Below, in pieces: positions 8,973 through 17,101 of a stretch of 64,000 bases of DNA. The stretch is from Ga0077523 sp038324085. GTDB lineage: Bacteria; Pseudomonadota; Gammaproteobacteria; Burkholderiales; Ga0077523. The stretch is taken from assembly GCA_038324085.1 (NCBI GenBank), contig JBBQHP010000006.1, forward strand, positions 62,001 through 126,000. The letters run 5' to 3'. The notes under the pieces are model-generated. The model had not been told where the DNA came from. It saw only the letters and a list, made by a program, of their open reading frames with translations, and did not search any database. The translations under genes and the position numbers were made by a program. Each line of letters opens with the position of its first letter. The first letter of the stretch is position 1.

Positions 8973-9782
8973 CTAGACGGTGTGATCCGCGTCGCGCTCG
9001 ATCAGCGCATACGCGGAATGATTGTGGATCGACTCGAAGTTCTCCGCGGCCACCGAATAGGCCGCTACGCCTTCGTGCCCGTCGAGCCGCAGTGCAATGT
9101 CACGCACCAGATCCTCCACGAACTTCGGGTTGTCATAGGCGCGTTCGGTCACCCACTTCTCGTCCGGGCGCTTGAGCAGGCCATAGACCTGGCAAGAGGC
9201 TTCCTCTTCCGCGATCGCTATCAGATCCTCGATCGAGACGGTGCCCGTCACTTGCGCACGAATGGTGATCAGCGAACGCTGGTTGTGGGCCCCGTAAGCG
9301 GAGATCTCCTTCGAGCACGGACACAAGCTGGTCGCCGCCACCGTGGCGGTCAGCGTGAGCCGATAGCCGTTCGCGCGCGTGATCTCGCCGCGCATCACCA
9401 CGCGGTGGTCGAGGAGGCTCTCCACGCCGGACACCGGCGCTCGCTTGCGCGTGAAGAAGGGAAAGGACAGCTCGATGGAACCGGTATCCGCACCGAGGCG
9501 CTCGAGCATGCGCTCGACCAGCGAACGACACCCGGCGGGGTCGAGCGCCTCCCGCTCCTCCGCCAGCACTTCCAGGAAGCGGGACATGTGCGTTCCCTTC
9601 GCTTCCTTCGGCAACCCGACGAACATGTCGGCCGTCACGACGGTCCGCTGCGTCTGGCCCGAAGCAGTACGGATGGACATCGGGTACATGACCGACTTGA
9701 CGCCCACCCGATCGATCGCCAGCGATCGCGTATCGACGATCGCCTGGACGTCGGGCAACAGGAACTTGTCGGGGGCATTCAT
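8973..9782 (-). CDS. folE2: GTP cyclohydrolase FolE2 (type IB)
   Basis: A 269-residue GTP cyclohydrolase IB, which converts GTP to dihydroneopterin triphosphate, the first step to folate and pterins. Recognisable parts are VGVKSVMYPMSIRTASGQTQ near the start, SFPFFTRKRAPVSGVESLL, the cysteine segment SLCPCSKEISAYGAHNQRS (metal ligand), and the C-terminal NHSAYALIERD. FolE2 differs from FolE1 in using metals other than zinc. In a light-responsive cluster its product could feed the pterin antenna of photolyase or folate repair; this is inference. It begins 114 bases after the small secreted gene and ends about 50 bases before the FAD gene, all on the minus strand. Confidence 0.95.
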   Translation of the reverse strand: MNAPDKFLLPDVQAIVDTRSLAIDRVGVKSVMYPMSIRTASGQTQRTVVTADMFVGLPKEAKGTHMSRFLEVLAEEREALDPAGCRSLVERMLERLGADTGSIELSFPFFTRKRAPVSGVESLLDHRVVMRGEITRANGYRLTLTATVAATSLCPCSKEISAYGAHNQRSLITIRAQVTGTVSIEDLIAIAEEEASCQVYGLLKRPDEKWVTERAYDNPKFVEDLVRDIALRLDGHEGVAAYSVAAENFESIHNHSAYALIERDADHTV

Positions 9783-9896
9783 GGGCTGTACTCGAAAGTG
9801 GTGCGGGACCGAAAGGGGTTCAGGCCGCAGGCGATCCGCGCGGGGGTGGCACGCGGGTGAGGGGAGACGTGCCTGCGACCTGAAGGGGGTGTGCCG

Positions 9897-10217
9897 TCAG
9901 TTGGCCGAAGACTTCGGCGCGGACCACGGCAGCATCGGGGAGCGCATGGAGCCATCCACGATCTGGCTATGCAGTTCGAGATACTCGGCGAGTACGCGAT
10001 CGAGTCCGGGCGGCACCGCCTGCGCAGCACCGCTCCCCGGCCGGATGCGCCGATGGGCCGCGGCGGGCTGGGCGATCGTGCCCGCGGGACCGGCGACGTC
10101 GAACTGGAATCGAGCCGGACCGGGAATTTCCCGTCCCGCAAGAGCCGTGGACGGCAGGCTCGTCAGCGTGATCAGCGCCGCGACCAGAACACCGGACAAT
10201 CGCACTTTGTCGTTCAT
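9897..10217 (-). CDS. Small secreted protein, unknown
   Basis: A 106-residue protein with a good ribosome site (AGAGGA, 5-6 bases before ATG 10217) and a clear signal peptide: MNDKVRLSGVLVAALITLTS followed by an ALA cleavage site near residue 26. The mature part is about 80 residues, rich in Pro, Ala and Ser, with a conserved-looking VPPGLDRVLAEYLELHSQIV helix. I do not recognise the family. It is the first gene after the divergent promoter shared with the LitR-like regulator and is followed after 114 bases by folE2 on the same strand, so it is probably the first gene of the light-associated operon. An extended start at 10259 would lie upstream of the ribosome site and is unlikely. Confidence 0.72.
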   Translation of the reverse strand: MNDKVRLSGVLVAALITLTSLPSTALAGREIPGPARFQFDVAGPAGTIAQPAAAHRRIRPGSGAAQAVPPGLDRVLAEYLELHSQIVDGSMRSPMLPWSAPKSSAN

Positions 10218-10415
10218 GGGATTCCTCTGAACTAATGTCCTAGTCAAATCAGTTCTCACTGCTTACACTACCCACGCAATTTGTTTTTGTCAAACCTTTG
10301 TCTTGGACATAACGCGCGGGATGTCGATGGCAGTCGATCGGCCATTGCGGCCATACGGGAAGAAGGTGTTTCAGGCGTGGACGAAAGAGGCGGCGTGCGG
10401 GAAGCAGTGACGCTG
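10218..10415. promoter_or_regulatory. Divergent promoter region with inverted-repeat operator
   Basis: Between the small secreted gene and the LitR-like regulator. On the minus strand TTGACA (10293-10288), a 17-base spacer and TAGTGT (10270-10265) form a promoter giving a leader of about 40 bases before ATG 10217. On the plus strand TAGTCA (10241-10246), 17 bases and TACACT (10264-10269) form a weaker promoter for the regulator; the two -10 boxes overlap. The segment ATGTCCTAGTCAAA at 10235-10248 recurs inverted as TTTGTCTTGGACAT at 10297-10310, with 12 of 14 positions identical. The right copy is adjoined by a second GACAAA-type half-site 11 bases away, the spacing known for CarH operators. 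Binding by the adjacent regulator is inferred. Confidence 0.55.
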
Positions 10416-11327
10416 ATGCCGGCTTCCGATCCGGCCGCGATGCTCGGCATCAGCGCAGTCGAGCGCGATACCGGATTGTCGAAAGACGTCCTGCGCATGT
10501 GGGAACGTCGCTACCGCTTTCCATTGCCATTACGAGACAAGCACGGTGAACGGATTTATCCGCCGGAACAAATTGCAAAGCTGAGAGCGATCCGGCGGTT
10601 GATGGACCGGGGCTACCGGCCCGGAAAGATCATCGGGCTCGCGCTCGAGGACCTCAATGCACTCGGCTCCGCCCCGACCGAGCGCTCACCCAGCGACGCC
10701 GAGATCGAGGACGTCCTCGAACTCATCCGCACGCATCAGCTCCCCGAGCTGCGTCAGCAACTCAATCAGAGGATCATGAAGCAGGGCCTGCAGCGCTTCG
10801 TCCTGGATACCGTGGTACCGCTGACCAGCTCGGTCGGGGATGCGTGGGTCCGCGGGGAATTCGCGGTATTCGAGGAACACCTCTACACCGAACAGATCCA
10901 GAGCGTCCTGCGCAATGCCATCGCCTCGGCCCAGGCGCACAGCAGGGCCCCGCGGGTCCTGTTGACCTCGTTTCCCACCGAGCAGCACTACCTCGGGCTG
11001 CTCATGGTCGAGTCCCTGCTGGTCTGCGACGGTGCGACCTGCATTCCCATGGGAACCGAGATGCCGGCACAGGAGATCATCCGCGCCGCAAGCGCCCATC
11101 GGGCAGACGTCGTCGCGTTGTCGTTCAGCGCGGCCTATCCGGAACGCCAGGCAGCGTCCGGGCTGAAGAGCCTGCGTGCCGCGTTGCCGAGGCAGGTCGA
11201 GATCTGGGCCGGCGGGGCCTGCGTCCGGCGCCTGCGCAAGGGCATGGACGGCATTGTCCTGGTCCGCACGCTGGAACAGCTCGGCGGTTTGCTGATCGAT
11301 TGGCGCGCGACGCACGGTGGCGCCTGA
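10416..11327 (+). CDS. MerR-family cobalamin-binding light sensor (CarH/LitR-like)
   Basis: A 303-residue MerR-type regulator. The DNA-binding domain starts GISAVERDTGLSKDVLRMWE and continues through RIYPPEQIAKLRAIRRLMDR. The C-terminal half is a cobalamin-binding module. Trp144 is followed ten and eleven residues later by Glu154-His155, the spacing of the CarH photosensing residues, and an ExHxxG motif (Glu189, His191, Gly194) supplies the lower axial His. A GG pair (WAGGAC) completes the family motif. By analogy, adenosylcobalamin-bound protein represses in the dark and light breaks the Co-C bond to relieve repression. Start is uncertain: ATG 10416 fits the domain, while GTG 10377 has a good AGAAGG site 10 bases upstream. 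It is divergent from the photolyase operon. Confidence 0.88.
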   Translation: MPASDPAAMLGISAVERDTGLSKDVLRMWERRYRFPLPLRDKHGERIYPPEQIAKLRAIRRLMDRGYRPGKIIGLALEDLNALGSAPTERSPSDAEIEDVLELIRTHQLPELRQQLNQRIMKQGLQRFVLDTVVPLTSSVGDAWVRGEFAVFEEHLYTEQIQSVLRNAIASAQAHSRAPRVLLTSFPTEQHYLGLLMVESLLVCDGATCIPMGTEMPAQEIIRAASAHRADVVALSFSAAYPERQAASGLKSLRAALPRQVEIWAGGACVRRLRKGMDGIVLVRTLEQLGGLLIDWRATHGGA

Positions 11328-11504
11328 GCCCGCGGCGGGAGCGCCTGGGCCGAACGGGAGTGCCGATCCGGCCGCCCTCCCGCACTCGGCGCTTCGCGCC
11401 CGCCCGCAACCTGCAACCGTTACCGCGTGCAACTGATCCGATGGCCGGTATGGCCCTGATATAGAATCCCGCGGCCTCGCGTTGCATTCCCGAGGATCTC
11501 GCCC

Positions 11505-12356
11505 ATGCTCTATCCCGAACTCTACAAATCCCTCGAAGCCGTGCGCTGGAACATGGCGCAGGACGTCCCATGGGCCCAGTTCGAGGACGCCAGTCTCTCG
11601 GACGAGCAGGCGCAGACCATCCGGATGAACGCGATCACCGAGTGGTCGGCGCTGCCGGCGACGGAGATGTTCCTGCGCGACAACATCCACGACAGCGACT
11701 TCTCCGCATTCATGTCGGTCTGGTTCTTCGAGGAACAGAAGCATTCGCTGGTGCTGATCGAGTACCTGCGCCGGTTCCGTCCGGCGCTCGCGCCGACCGA
11801 AGCCGAATTGCATGCGGTCCGCTTCCAGTTCGACCCGGCACCGCCGCTGGAGACGCTGATGCTGCACTTCTGCGGCGAGATCCGCCTGAATCACTGGTAC
11901 CGGTGCGCTTCGCAATGGCATACCGAACCGGTGATCAAGAAGATCTACGACATCATCTCGCGCGACGAAGCGCGTCATGCCGGCGCCTACCTGCAATACA
12001 TGCGCCGCGCCATCGCGAAGCTCGGCGACGAGGCGCGCAGCGCATTCGCGAAGATCGGCATGCTGATGGCGAGTTCCTCGCGCAGCGGCAAGCCGCTGCA
12101 CCCGACCAACCTGCACGTGAGCAAGGACCTGTTTCCCCACGACACCGTGCAGTCGAAGCTGCCCGATCCCGACTGGCTCGAGCACTGGCTCGACGAACAG
12201 ATCCGCTTCGGCAAGGATTGGGAAGGCAAGGTCGTCAGCATGATCCTGAAGAACCTGTCGATCCTGTTCGACCGTACCTTCGACACCGTCCAGGAACTGA
12301 ATCGCTACCGCAAGGAACTGATCCGCGCGGAGCCCGGCGCCGTGCAGCCCGCGTAG
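11505..12356 (+). CDS. Ferritin-like diiron protein, acyl-ACP desaturase-like
   Basis: A 283-residue all-helical protein with two diiron ligand motifs. EEQKH lies in VWFFEEQKHSLVLIEYLRR (about residues 77-81) and DEARH in YDIISRDEARHAGAYLQY (about 158-162); further Glu residues in ITEWSALPATEMF and LHFCGEIRLNHWY complete the four-helix site. The pattern and length fit ferritin-like proteins related to soluble acyl-ACP desaturases and AurF-type oxygenases. Substrate and product are not known. A ribosome site GAGGA lies about 9 bases before ATG 11505 and a TATAGAAT element is present about 45 bases upstream. It lies 177 bases after the LitR-like gene and 2 bases before rfaE2, so it may be co-transcribed with rfaE2. 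A link to the lipid genes is speculative. Confidence 0.82.
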   Translation: MLYPELYKSLEAVRWNMAQDVPWAQFEDASLSDEQAQTIRMNAITEWSALPATEMFLRDNIHDSDFSAFMSVWFFEEQKHSLVLIEYLRRFRPALAPTEAELHAVRFQFDPAPPLETLMLHFCGEIRLNHWYRCASQWHTEPVIKKIYDIISRDEARHAGAYLQYMRRAIAKLGDEARSAFAKIGMLMASSSRSGKPLHPTNLHVSKDLFPHDTVQSKLPDPDWLEHWLDEQIRFGKDWEGKVVSMILKNLSILFDRTFDTVQELNRYRKELIRAEPGAVQPA

Positions 12357-12358
12357 TA

Positions 12359-12844
12359 ATGCTACCGACGCCAGGGTTCGAGGCAAAGCTCTGCGCGCCG
12401 GCCGAAGTCGCAGCGCGATGTGAGCGCCTGCCGCGCCCGCTGGTGTTCACCAACGGGGTGTTCGACCTGCTGCATCGCGGCCACGTGACGTATCTCGCGG
12501 AGGCACGCGCCCTCGGCGCGTGCCTGATCGTCGGACTCAATTCCGATGCCTCGGTCAGGCGCCTCGGAAAGGGCGCGGACCGCCCCCTGAATGTGCTGGA
12601 GGACCGCGCGGCGGTCGTCGCTGCCCTCGAGTCCGTCGCCGCCGTCACGTGGTTCGACGCCGACACCCCGCTCGAGCTGATCCTCGCCTGCCGGCCGGAC
12701 GTCCTGGTCAAGGGTGGTGACTGGCCGATCGAGCGCATCGTCGGCGCGGCGGAAGTTCAGTCCTGGGGCGGCAGCGTGCATTCCATCGCGTTCCGCCACG
12801 AACGCTCGACCACCGCCCTGCTCGCCCGCATCCGCGGCAGCTGA
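12359..12844 (+). CDS. rfaE2: D-glycero-beta-D-manno-heptose 1-phosphate adenylyltransferase
   Basis: A 161-residue nucleotidyltransferase of the RfaE2/HldE C-terminal type. FTNGVFDLLHRGHVTYLAEA carries the HxGH motif, LNSDASVRRLGKG and RPDVLVKGGDWP follow, and FRHERSTTALLARIR is the C-terminal signature. It transfers AMP to heptose 1-phosphate in ADP-heptose synthesis for the lipopolysaccharide inner core, in the cytoplasm. Here it is a free-standing domain, not fused to the kinase as in enteric HldE, which is common in betaproteobacteria. Start ATG 12359 is 2 bases after the ferritin-like stop. Confidence is high. Confidence 0.94.
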   Translation: MLPTPGFEAKLCAPAEVAARCERLPRPLVFTNGVFDLLHRGHVTYLAEARALGACLIVGLNSDASVRRLGKGADRPLNVLEDRAAVVAALESVAAVTWFDADTPLELILACRPDVLVKGGDWPIERIVGAAEVQSWGGSVHSIAFRHERSTTALLARIRGS

Positions 12845-12892
12845 GCGTTACCCTGCACCGGAGTCGCTGCCGGAACCACGAGGCTATCCTCC

Positions 12893-14614
12893 ATGCCCGC
12901 CCGCATCAGCCGATTCCTTCGCGACCTCTGGATGCTCGTCAAGCCGTACTGGTTTTCCGAGGAGAAGGTGTCGGCCCGGCTGCTGCTGGCGGCCATCATC
13001 GCGCTGACCCTCGCGATGGTCTACATGAACGTGCAGTTGAATCACTGGAACAACGCCTTCTTCAATGCACTCCAGGACAAGAAGGCCGGCGACTTCATCC
13101 CCCTGATGACGAAGTTCACGATTCTCGCGTTGATCTATATCGGCCTCGCGATCTACCAGGTCTACCTGCGGCAGGCGCTCCAGATTCGCTGGCGTCGGTG
13201 GTTGACCGACCGCTACGTGAACGATTGGCTCGGCGAGCGTATCTACTACCGCATGCAGCTGACGGGCAGCCAGACCGACAACCCCGACCAGCGCATTGCC
13301 GAGGATCTCAACCTGTTCGTCGACAAGACATTGATCCTTACCCTCGGCCTGCTCGACTCCGTCGTGACGCTGCTCTCCTTCGTCACCATCCTGTGGGGCT
13401 TGTCGGGAACGCTCGAGTTCAACTGGAACGGCGAGACCTGGGAGATCTACGGATACATGGTGTGGGTGGCGCTCGGCTATTCACTGGCCGGCTCGTGGAT
13501 CTCCCACCTCATCGGCCGGAAGCTGATTCCGCTGAGCTACGACCAGCAACGCTTCGAGGCGGACTTCCGCTTCGGCCTGGCGCGCTTTCGCGAGAATACC
13601 GAAGGTGTCGCGCTGTACCGTGGCGAGGACGACGAACATCGCAATTTCTCGCGCCGCTTCGGTGCATTGGCGCAGAACTGGTGGTCCATCATGAAGCGGC
13701 AGAAATCGCTGAACATGTTCACCATCGGGTACTCGCAGGCGGCGATCATCTTTCCCTATATCGTCGCGGCGCCGCGTTATTTTGCGGGCAAGATCACCCT
13801 GGGCGATCTCACGCAGACGGCCGGTGCGTTCGGCTATGTCCAGAATGCGCTGTCCTGGTTCATCAACGTCTACCCCGAGTTCGCCGGCTGGAAAGCAACG
13901 GTCGACCGCCTGACCACTTTCCACAACGCGATCCGGCTGGCGCAGTCCGAAACCCGGTCCGCTCCCGGGGTCGTTATCGACGCCACCAGCGGAGACTCCC
14001 TCGCGCTCGATCACGTACAGCTGGCACTGCCCAACGGCAAGAATCTCCTGGCCAGCGCTTCCGCGACCATCGTTCCCGGCGAACGCGTTCTGCTGCGAGG
14101 TCCGTCGGGGTCCGGGAAAAGCACGCTGTTCCGCGCAATCGCCGGCATCTGGCCGTTCGGTCGCGGAAAGATCCATGCGCCGCGCGAATTCGACACCCTT
14201 TTCCTGCCGCAACGACCCTATTTCCCGATGGGCACGCTGCGCGAGGCGCTGGCCTATCCGGCAGCGCCCGGCGCTTTCACCGACGACCAGTTGCGGGCGG
14301 CGCTCGCCGATGTCGGCCTCGCGCATCTTGCCGAACGGTTCGACACCACTGCGATCTGGAGCCAGCAACTCTCCGGTGGCGAGCAGCAGCGGGTGGCGAT
14401 CGCGCGGGCGTTGTTGCAGGAACCGAGATGGCTATTCCTCGATGAAGCCACTTCGAACCTCGATCCCGCCGCCGAGACGACCCTCTATACGCTGCTGTGT
14501 TCGCGCTTGCCGGCGAGTGCGATCATCAGCATCGCGCACCGCCCGGAAGTTGCGCAGCATCACCGTCGCGTGATCGAGATCGATCCCGCGGCGGGCACGC
14601 TCGCTTCCACCTAG
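12893..14614 (+). CDS. ABC transporter, fused permease-ATPase (SbmA/BacA-like)
   Basis: A 573-residue half-transporter with an N-terminal membrane domain (six or so helices, about residues 25-330) and a C-terminal ATPase. WFSEEKVSARLLLAAIIALT and LNHWNNAFFNALQDKKAGDF are typical of the SbmA/BacA-like ABC family. Walker A is GPSGSGKSTLFRAIAGIWPF, the signature LSGGEQQRVAIARAL and Walker B WLFLDEATSNLDP. Relatives include YddA and the mycobacterial BacA, which imports cobalamin and hydrophilic peptides such as bleomycin. The substrate here cannot be read from sequence. It begins 48 bases after rfaE2 on the same strand. The convergent SPOR gene ends 10 bases beyond. Confidence 0.9.
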   Translation: MPARISRFLRDLWMLVKPYWFSEEKVSARLLLAAIIALTLAMVYMNVQLNHWNNAFFNALQDKKAGDFIPLMTKFTILALIYIGLAIYQVYLRQALQIRWRRWLTDRYVNDWLGERIYYRMQLTGSQTDNPDQRIAEDLNLFVDKTLILTLGLLDSVVTLLSFVTILWGLSGTLEFNWNGETWEIYGYMVWVALGYSLAGSWISHLIGRKLIPLSYDQQRFEADFRFGLARFRENTEGVALYRGEDDEHRNFSRRFGALAQNWWSIMKRQKSLNMFTIGYSQAAIIFPYIVAAPRYFAGKITLGDLTQTAGAFGYVQNALSWFINVYPEFAGWKATVDRLTTFHNAIRLAQSETRSAPGVVIDATSGDSLALDHVQLALPNGKNLLASASATIVPGERVLLRGPSGSGKSTLFRAIAGIWPFGRGKIHAPREFDTLFLPQRPYFPMGTLREALAYPAAPGAFTDDQLRAALADVGLAHLAERFDTTAIWSQQLSGGEQQRVAIARALLQEPRWLFLDEATSNLDPAAETTLYTLLCSRLPASAIISIAHRPEVAQHHRRVIEIDPAAGTLAST

Positions 14615-14623
14615 CGGAAGCGG

Positions 14624-15262
14624 TCAGGGGCACTTCGCGGCACGCACGGATGTCCCGGGCAGCCCCGCACTCAGCTCCACGATCCGCTGCGACGTCGCTT
14701 CGGTCGGCTCGCGCACATAGAGCGCCGTGAGGCGCACGGTCTGCTGACGCGAGCCCATCGTCACCGAGCGGACGCCCCGCGCCTTGAGCTCTTCCAGGAA
14801 CCGCTGCGCGCCATCCTCGTTGCGGAAGATGCCGAGCGACACCGCGTTGTCCCACTCGCCGTGATCCTGGACGAGATAGCTGTCGGCTATACCGAGTTTC
14901 CGCAATTCTGCGACCCTGCGATCTGCCGCCTCGCGTGATTTCTGCGGCGGGATATAGACCCACCAGCCGGCGGTGACGGGCGCGGGCCCGGTGCTGAGAC
15001 GCCCGCCGAGTGCAAGCGGTTCGAGCGCCGCGCGGGCACGCCCGAGTTCCTCTGCGGACAACGGCCCCCATTCGATACAGGTGTCTGCGCTTGCCGGCGG
15101 CGGAGCAGGGTCCGATTCGCCGCGCACGATGCGGATCTTGCCTGCGTTGATCTGCGAATCGAGCAACGCCGCCTCGTTACCGGCCCGCTGGTGCTCGGAC
15201 AGCCATCCCCAGGTGAGGAGCGTGAGGTTGGCGATGACGAGGATCGCGACCAGCGCCTTCAT
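14624..15262 (-). CDS. SPOR domain protein, membrane-anchored
   Basis: A 212-residue protein with a single N-terminal membrane segment (MKALVAILVIANLTLLTWGW) that would anchor it in the inner membrane with the rest in the periplasm. The region from WWVYIPPQKSREAADRRVAE to SLGIFRNEDGAQRFLEELKA matches a SPOR repeat, which binds glycan strands lacking stem peptides at division sites. CIEWGPLSAEELGRARAALE before it is the conserved linker seen in SPOR proteins next to coaX and birA. It overlaps the coaX stop by 4 bases, so it is probably the third gene of a birA-coaX-SPOR operon. Confidence 0.88.
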   Translation of the reverse strand: MKALVAILVIANLTLLTWGWLSEHQRAGNEAALLDSQINAGKIRIVRGESDPAPPPASADTCIEWGPLSAEELGRARAALEPLALGGRLSTGPAPVTAGWWVYIPPQKSREAADRRVAELRKLGIADSYLVQDHGEWDNAVSLGIFRNEDGAQRFLEELKARGVRSVTMGSRQQTVRLTALYVREPTEATSQRIVELSAGLPGTSVRAAKCP

Positions 15263-15984
15263 GACTTCGCAGCGATCACGAGACCTTCGAGCACGAGACC
15301 CTCGACGTGTTCCACCGAACCGCGGAGGTGCAGCAGCAGCTGCGCCGCCGCACCGCCCGACAACAGGATGGCGGGAGTCTCACCGGTCTTGGCCGCGAGC
15401 CGCTGCGCCATCGCTTCGATGGCTCCGGTCGCGGCATAGATCGCACCGCTCGCCATCGCGTCGGCGGTTCGCCGCGGAAATGCCTCGAAGCGGCCGGGTG
15501 CCGGGTCCAGCCCGGCGACGCGTTCCGCGAGCACCGACAGCATCAACTCGAATCCGGGCAGGATCATGCCGCCGAGAAACTCTCCCGATCCGGTCAGTGC
15601 ATCGACGACGATCGTGGTGCCGGCATTGACCACCACGCAGGCACCGGTCGCACGTCGCCGCGCCGCAATAAGGGCGGCCCAGCGGTCCCCGCCGAGTTGC
15701 GTCGGCACCTCGTAGCCGTTCTGCACGCCAGCCTGCATCGCTCGAGATCCGTACGGAACCACGTCGGCACCGATGCCCGCGACCGCCGCGACGATCAACG
15801 CCCCGGTCGTGGCCCCCGCGACATTCGAGACGATCGCGCGCGACGGCACGGGCGAGAGCGCCGACCACGCTTCGCTCAGGCCGGCTGCGTTGGCGGTGGC
15901 AACCGACCCGGTGGCAAGCCATGCCTTGCCGTCGTGCAACCCCCACTTGATGCGACTGTTTCCGGCATCCACTGCCAACAGCAT
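15259..15984 (-). CDS. coaX: Type III pantothenate kinase
   Basis: A 241-residue ASKHA-fold kinase that phosphorylates pantothenate in coenzyme A synthesis. The first phosphate loop MLLAVDAGNSRIKWGL begins at ATG 15984, which is why this start is taken over a longer one at 16005 lying inside birA. Other motifs are YEVPTQLGGDRWAALIAARR, the VVVNAGTTIVVDALTGSGEF segment with catalytic Asp nearby, and ILLSGGAAAQLLLHL. Type III enzymes are insensitive to CoA feedback and need a monovalent cation. It begins 1 base after the birA stop and overlaps the SPOR gene. Confidence 0.95.
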   Translation of the reverse strand: MLLAVDAGNSRIKWGLHDGKAWLATGSVATANAAGLSEAWSALSPVPSRAIVSNVAGATTGALIVAAVAGIGADVVPYGSRAMQAGVQNGYEVPTQLGGDRWAALIAARRRATGACVVVNAGTTIVVDALTGSGEFLGGMILPGFELMLSVLAERVAGLDPAPGRFEAFPRRTADAMASGAIYAATGAIEAMAQRLAAKTGETPAILLSGGAAAQLLLHLRGSVEHVEGLVLEGLVIAAKS

Positions 15985-15985
15985 G

Positions 15986-16966
15986 TCAGGCGGCCCCCGC
16001 AGCACGCAGACTCACTTCGCCGCCATGGAACCGGCGCAAGCCGTCACTGGTCTCGACCAGCAGCGAGCCGTCGTCCGCGGTGCCCAGGGCGCGCCCCCGC
16101 ACCGGGTCGCCGTCGCCGAGATTGACGACCACGTCGGCATCCTGCAGCGCGTGCCGACGCCGGAATTCGGGCTCGAGGGGTCCGAAGCCTTCACGCGAGA
16201 ATGCATCCAGCATCGCGGCGAGTTCGGTGAGCACGGCCGCGAGCAGCCGATTGCGATCGGTACCGGCGCCGGCTTCCGCAGCGTCGGCGACGGGTTGATC
16301 AATGCTGGCACGAAGCGCCGGCGGCACCCGCACGTTGATTCCGATTCCGATCACGGCGGTCGCGGGGCCGAGCGCGTCGCCCTGGACTTCGATGAGGATT
16401 CCGCCGAGCTTGCGGCCGTGCCACAGGATGTCGTTCGGCCACTTGAGCTGGATATCGACAGCACTGAGCCCGGACAGGGCGCGCGCTACCGCCACACCGA
16501 CCACCAGGCTCAAACCGGTGAGCCCGGCGGCCCCCTGCTCGAACCGCCACAGCAACGAGAACGTGAGCGCCCCGCCGAGCGCACTGGACCATGTGCGACC
16601 GCGGCGGCCGCGTCCGCCGCTCTGCATCTCGGCGACGAGAACGCTGCCACTGGGCGCTGCGGTCGGGTCGCGCTCGAGCAGGACGGAGTTGGTCGACGCG
16701 ACCTGCTCGACCAGTTCGATGCGAAAGCGCGGCGCGTGGGCACCCAGTCGTTGCTCGATCTGTCTCGCATCGAGCCAGATCGGTGGCGCGACCAGCCGGT
16801 AGCCGCGGCCGCGGACCGATTCGATTGCGAGGCCCAGCGCCTCGGCCTCGTGCACCGAATTCCATACCGTGGCTCGGGTGACGCCCAGCGCCGCGGCGAT
16901 GGACTCGCCGGAACGATATTCGCCGTCGCCGAGAAGGCGCAGGGTCGCGAGCGTGAGCGGATTCAT
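15986..16966 (-). CDS. birA: Bifunctional biotin-[acetyl-CoA-carboxylase] ligase / repressor
   Basis: A 326-residue BirA. The N-terminal winged helix (LRLLGDGEYRSGESIAAALG, VTRATVWNSVHEAEALGL, RGRGYRL) suggests it also represses biotin genes. The ligase domain carries the SGGRGRRGRTWSS biotinyl-AMP loop, LKWPNDILWHGRKLGGILIE and IGIGINV. It activates biotin with ATP and transfers it to carboxyl carrier proteins. ATG 16966 is chosen; the longer start at 17005 adds 13 residues lacking domain content. No biotin operator was identified near it. It heads the birA-coaX-SPOR set. Confidence 0.95.
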   Translation of the reverse strand: MNPLTLATLRLLGDGEYRSGESIAAALGVTRATVWNSVHEAEALGLAIESVRGRGYRLVAPPIWLDARQIEQRLGAHAPRFRIELVEQVASTNSVLLERDPTAAPSGSVLVAEMQSGGRGRRGRTWSSALGGALTFSLLWRFEQGAAGLTGLSLVVGVAVARALSGLSAVDIQLKWPNDILWHGRKLGGILIEVQGDALGPATAVIGIGINVRVPPALRASIDQPVADAAEAGAGTDRNRLLAAVLTELAAMLDAFSREGFGPLEPEFRRRHALQDADVVVNLGDGDPVRGRALGTADDGSLLVETSDGLRRFHGGEVSLRAAGAA

Positions 16967-17101
16967 GCGGCGGATTATCGCATCGGCGCCAACCGGACCG
17001 CTCACGCAATCTTGACCTGCATCAACGCCGGGGAACCGCAGCGGCGGAAACTCACCCGATCATCCGGTCCGATGGTTCCAACGACACAGGAGAGCGCCGC
17101 C

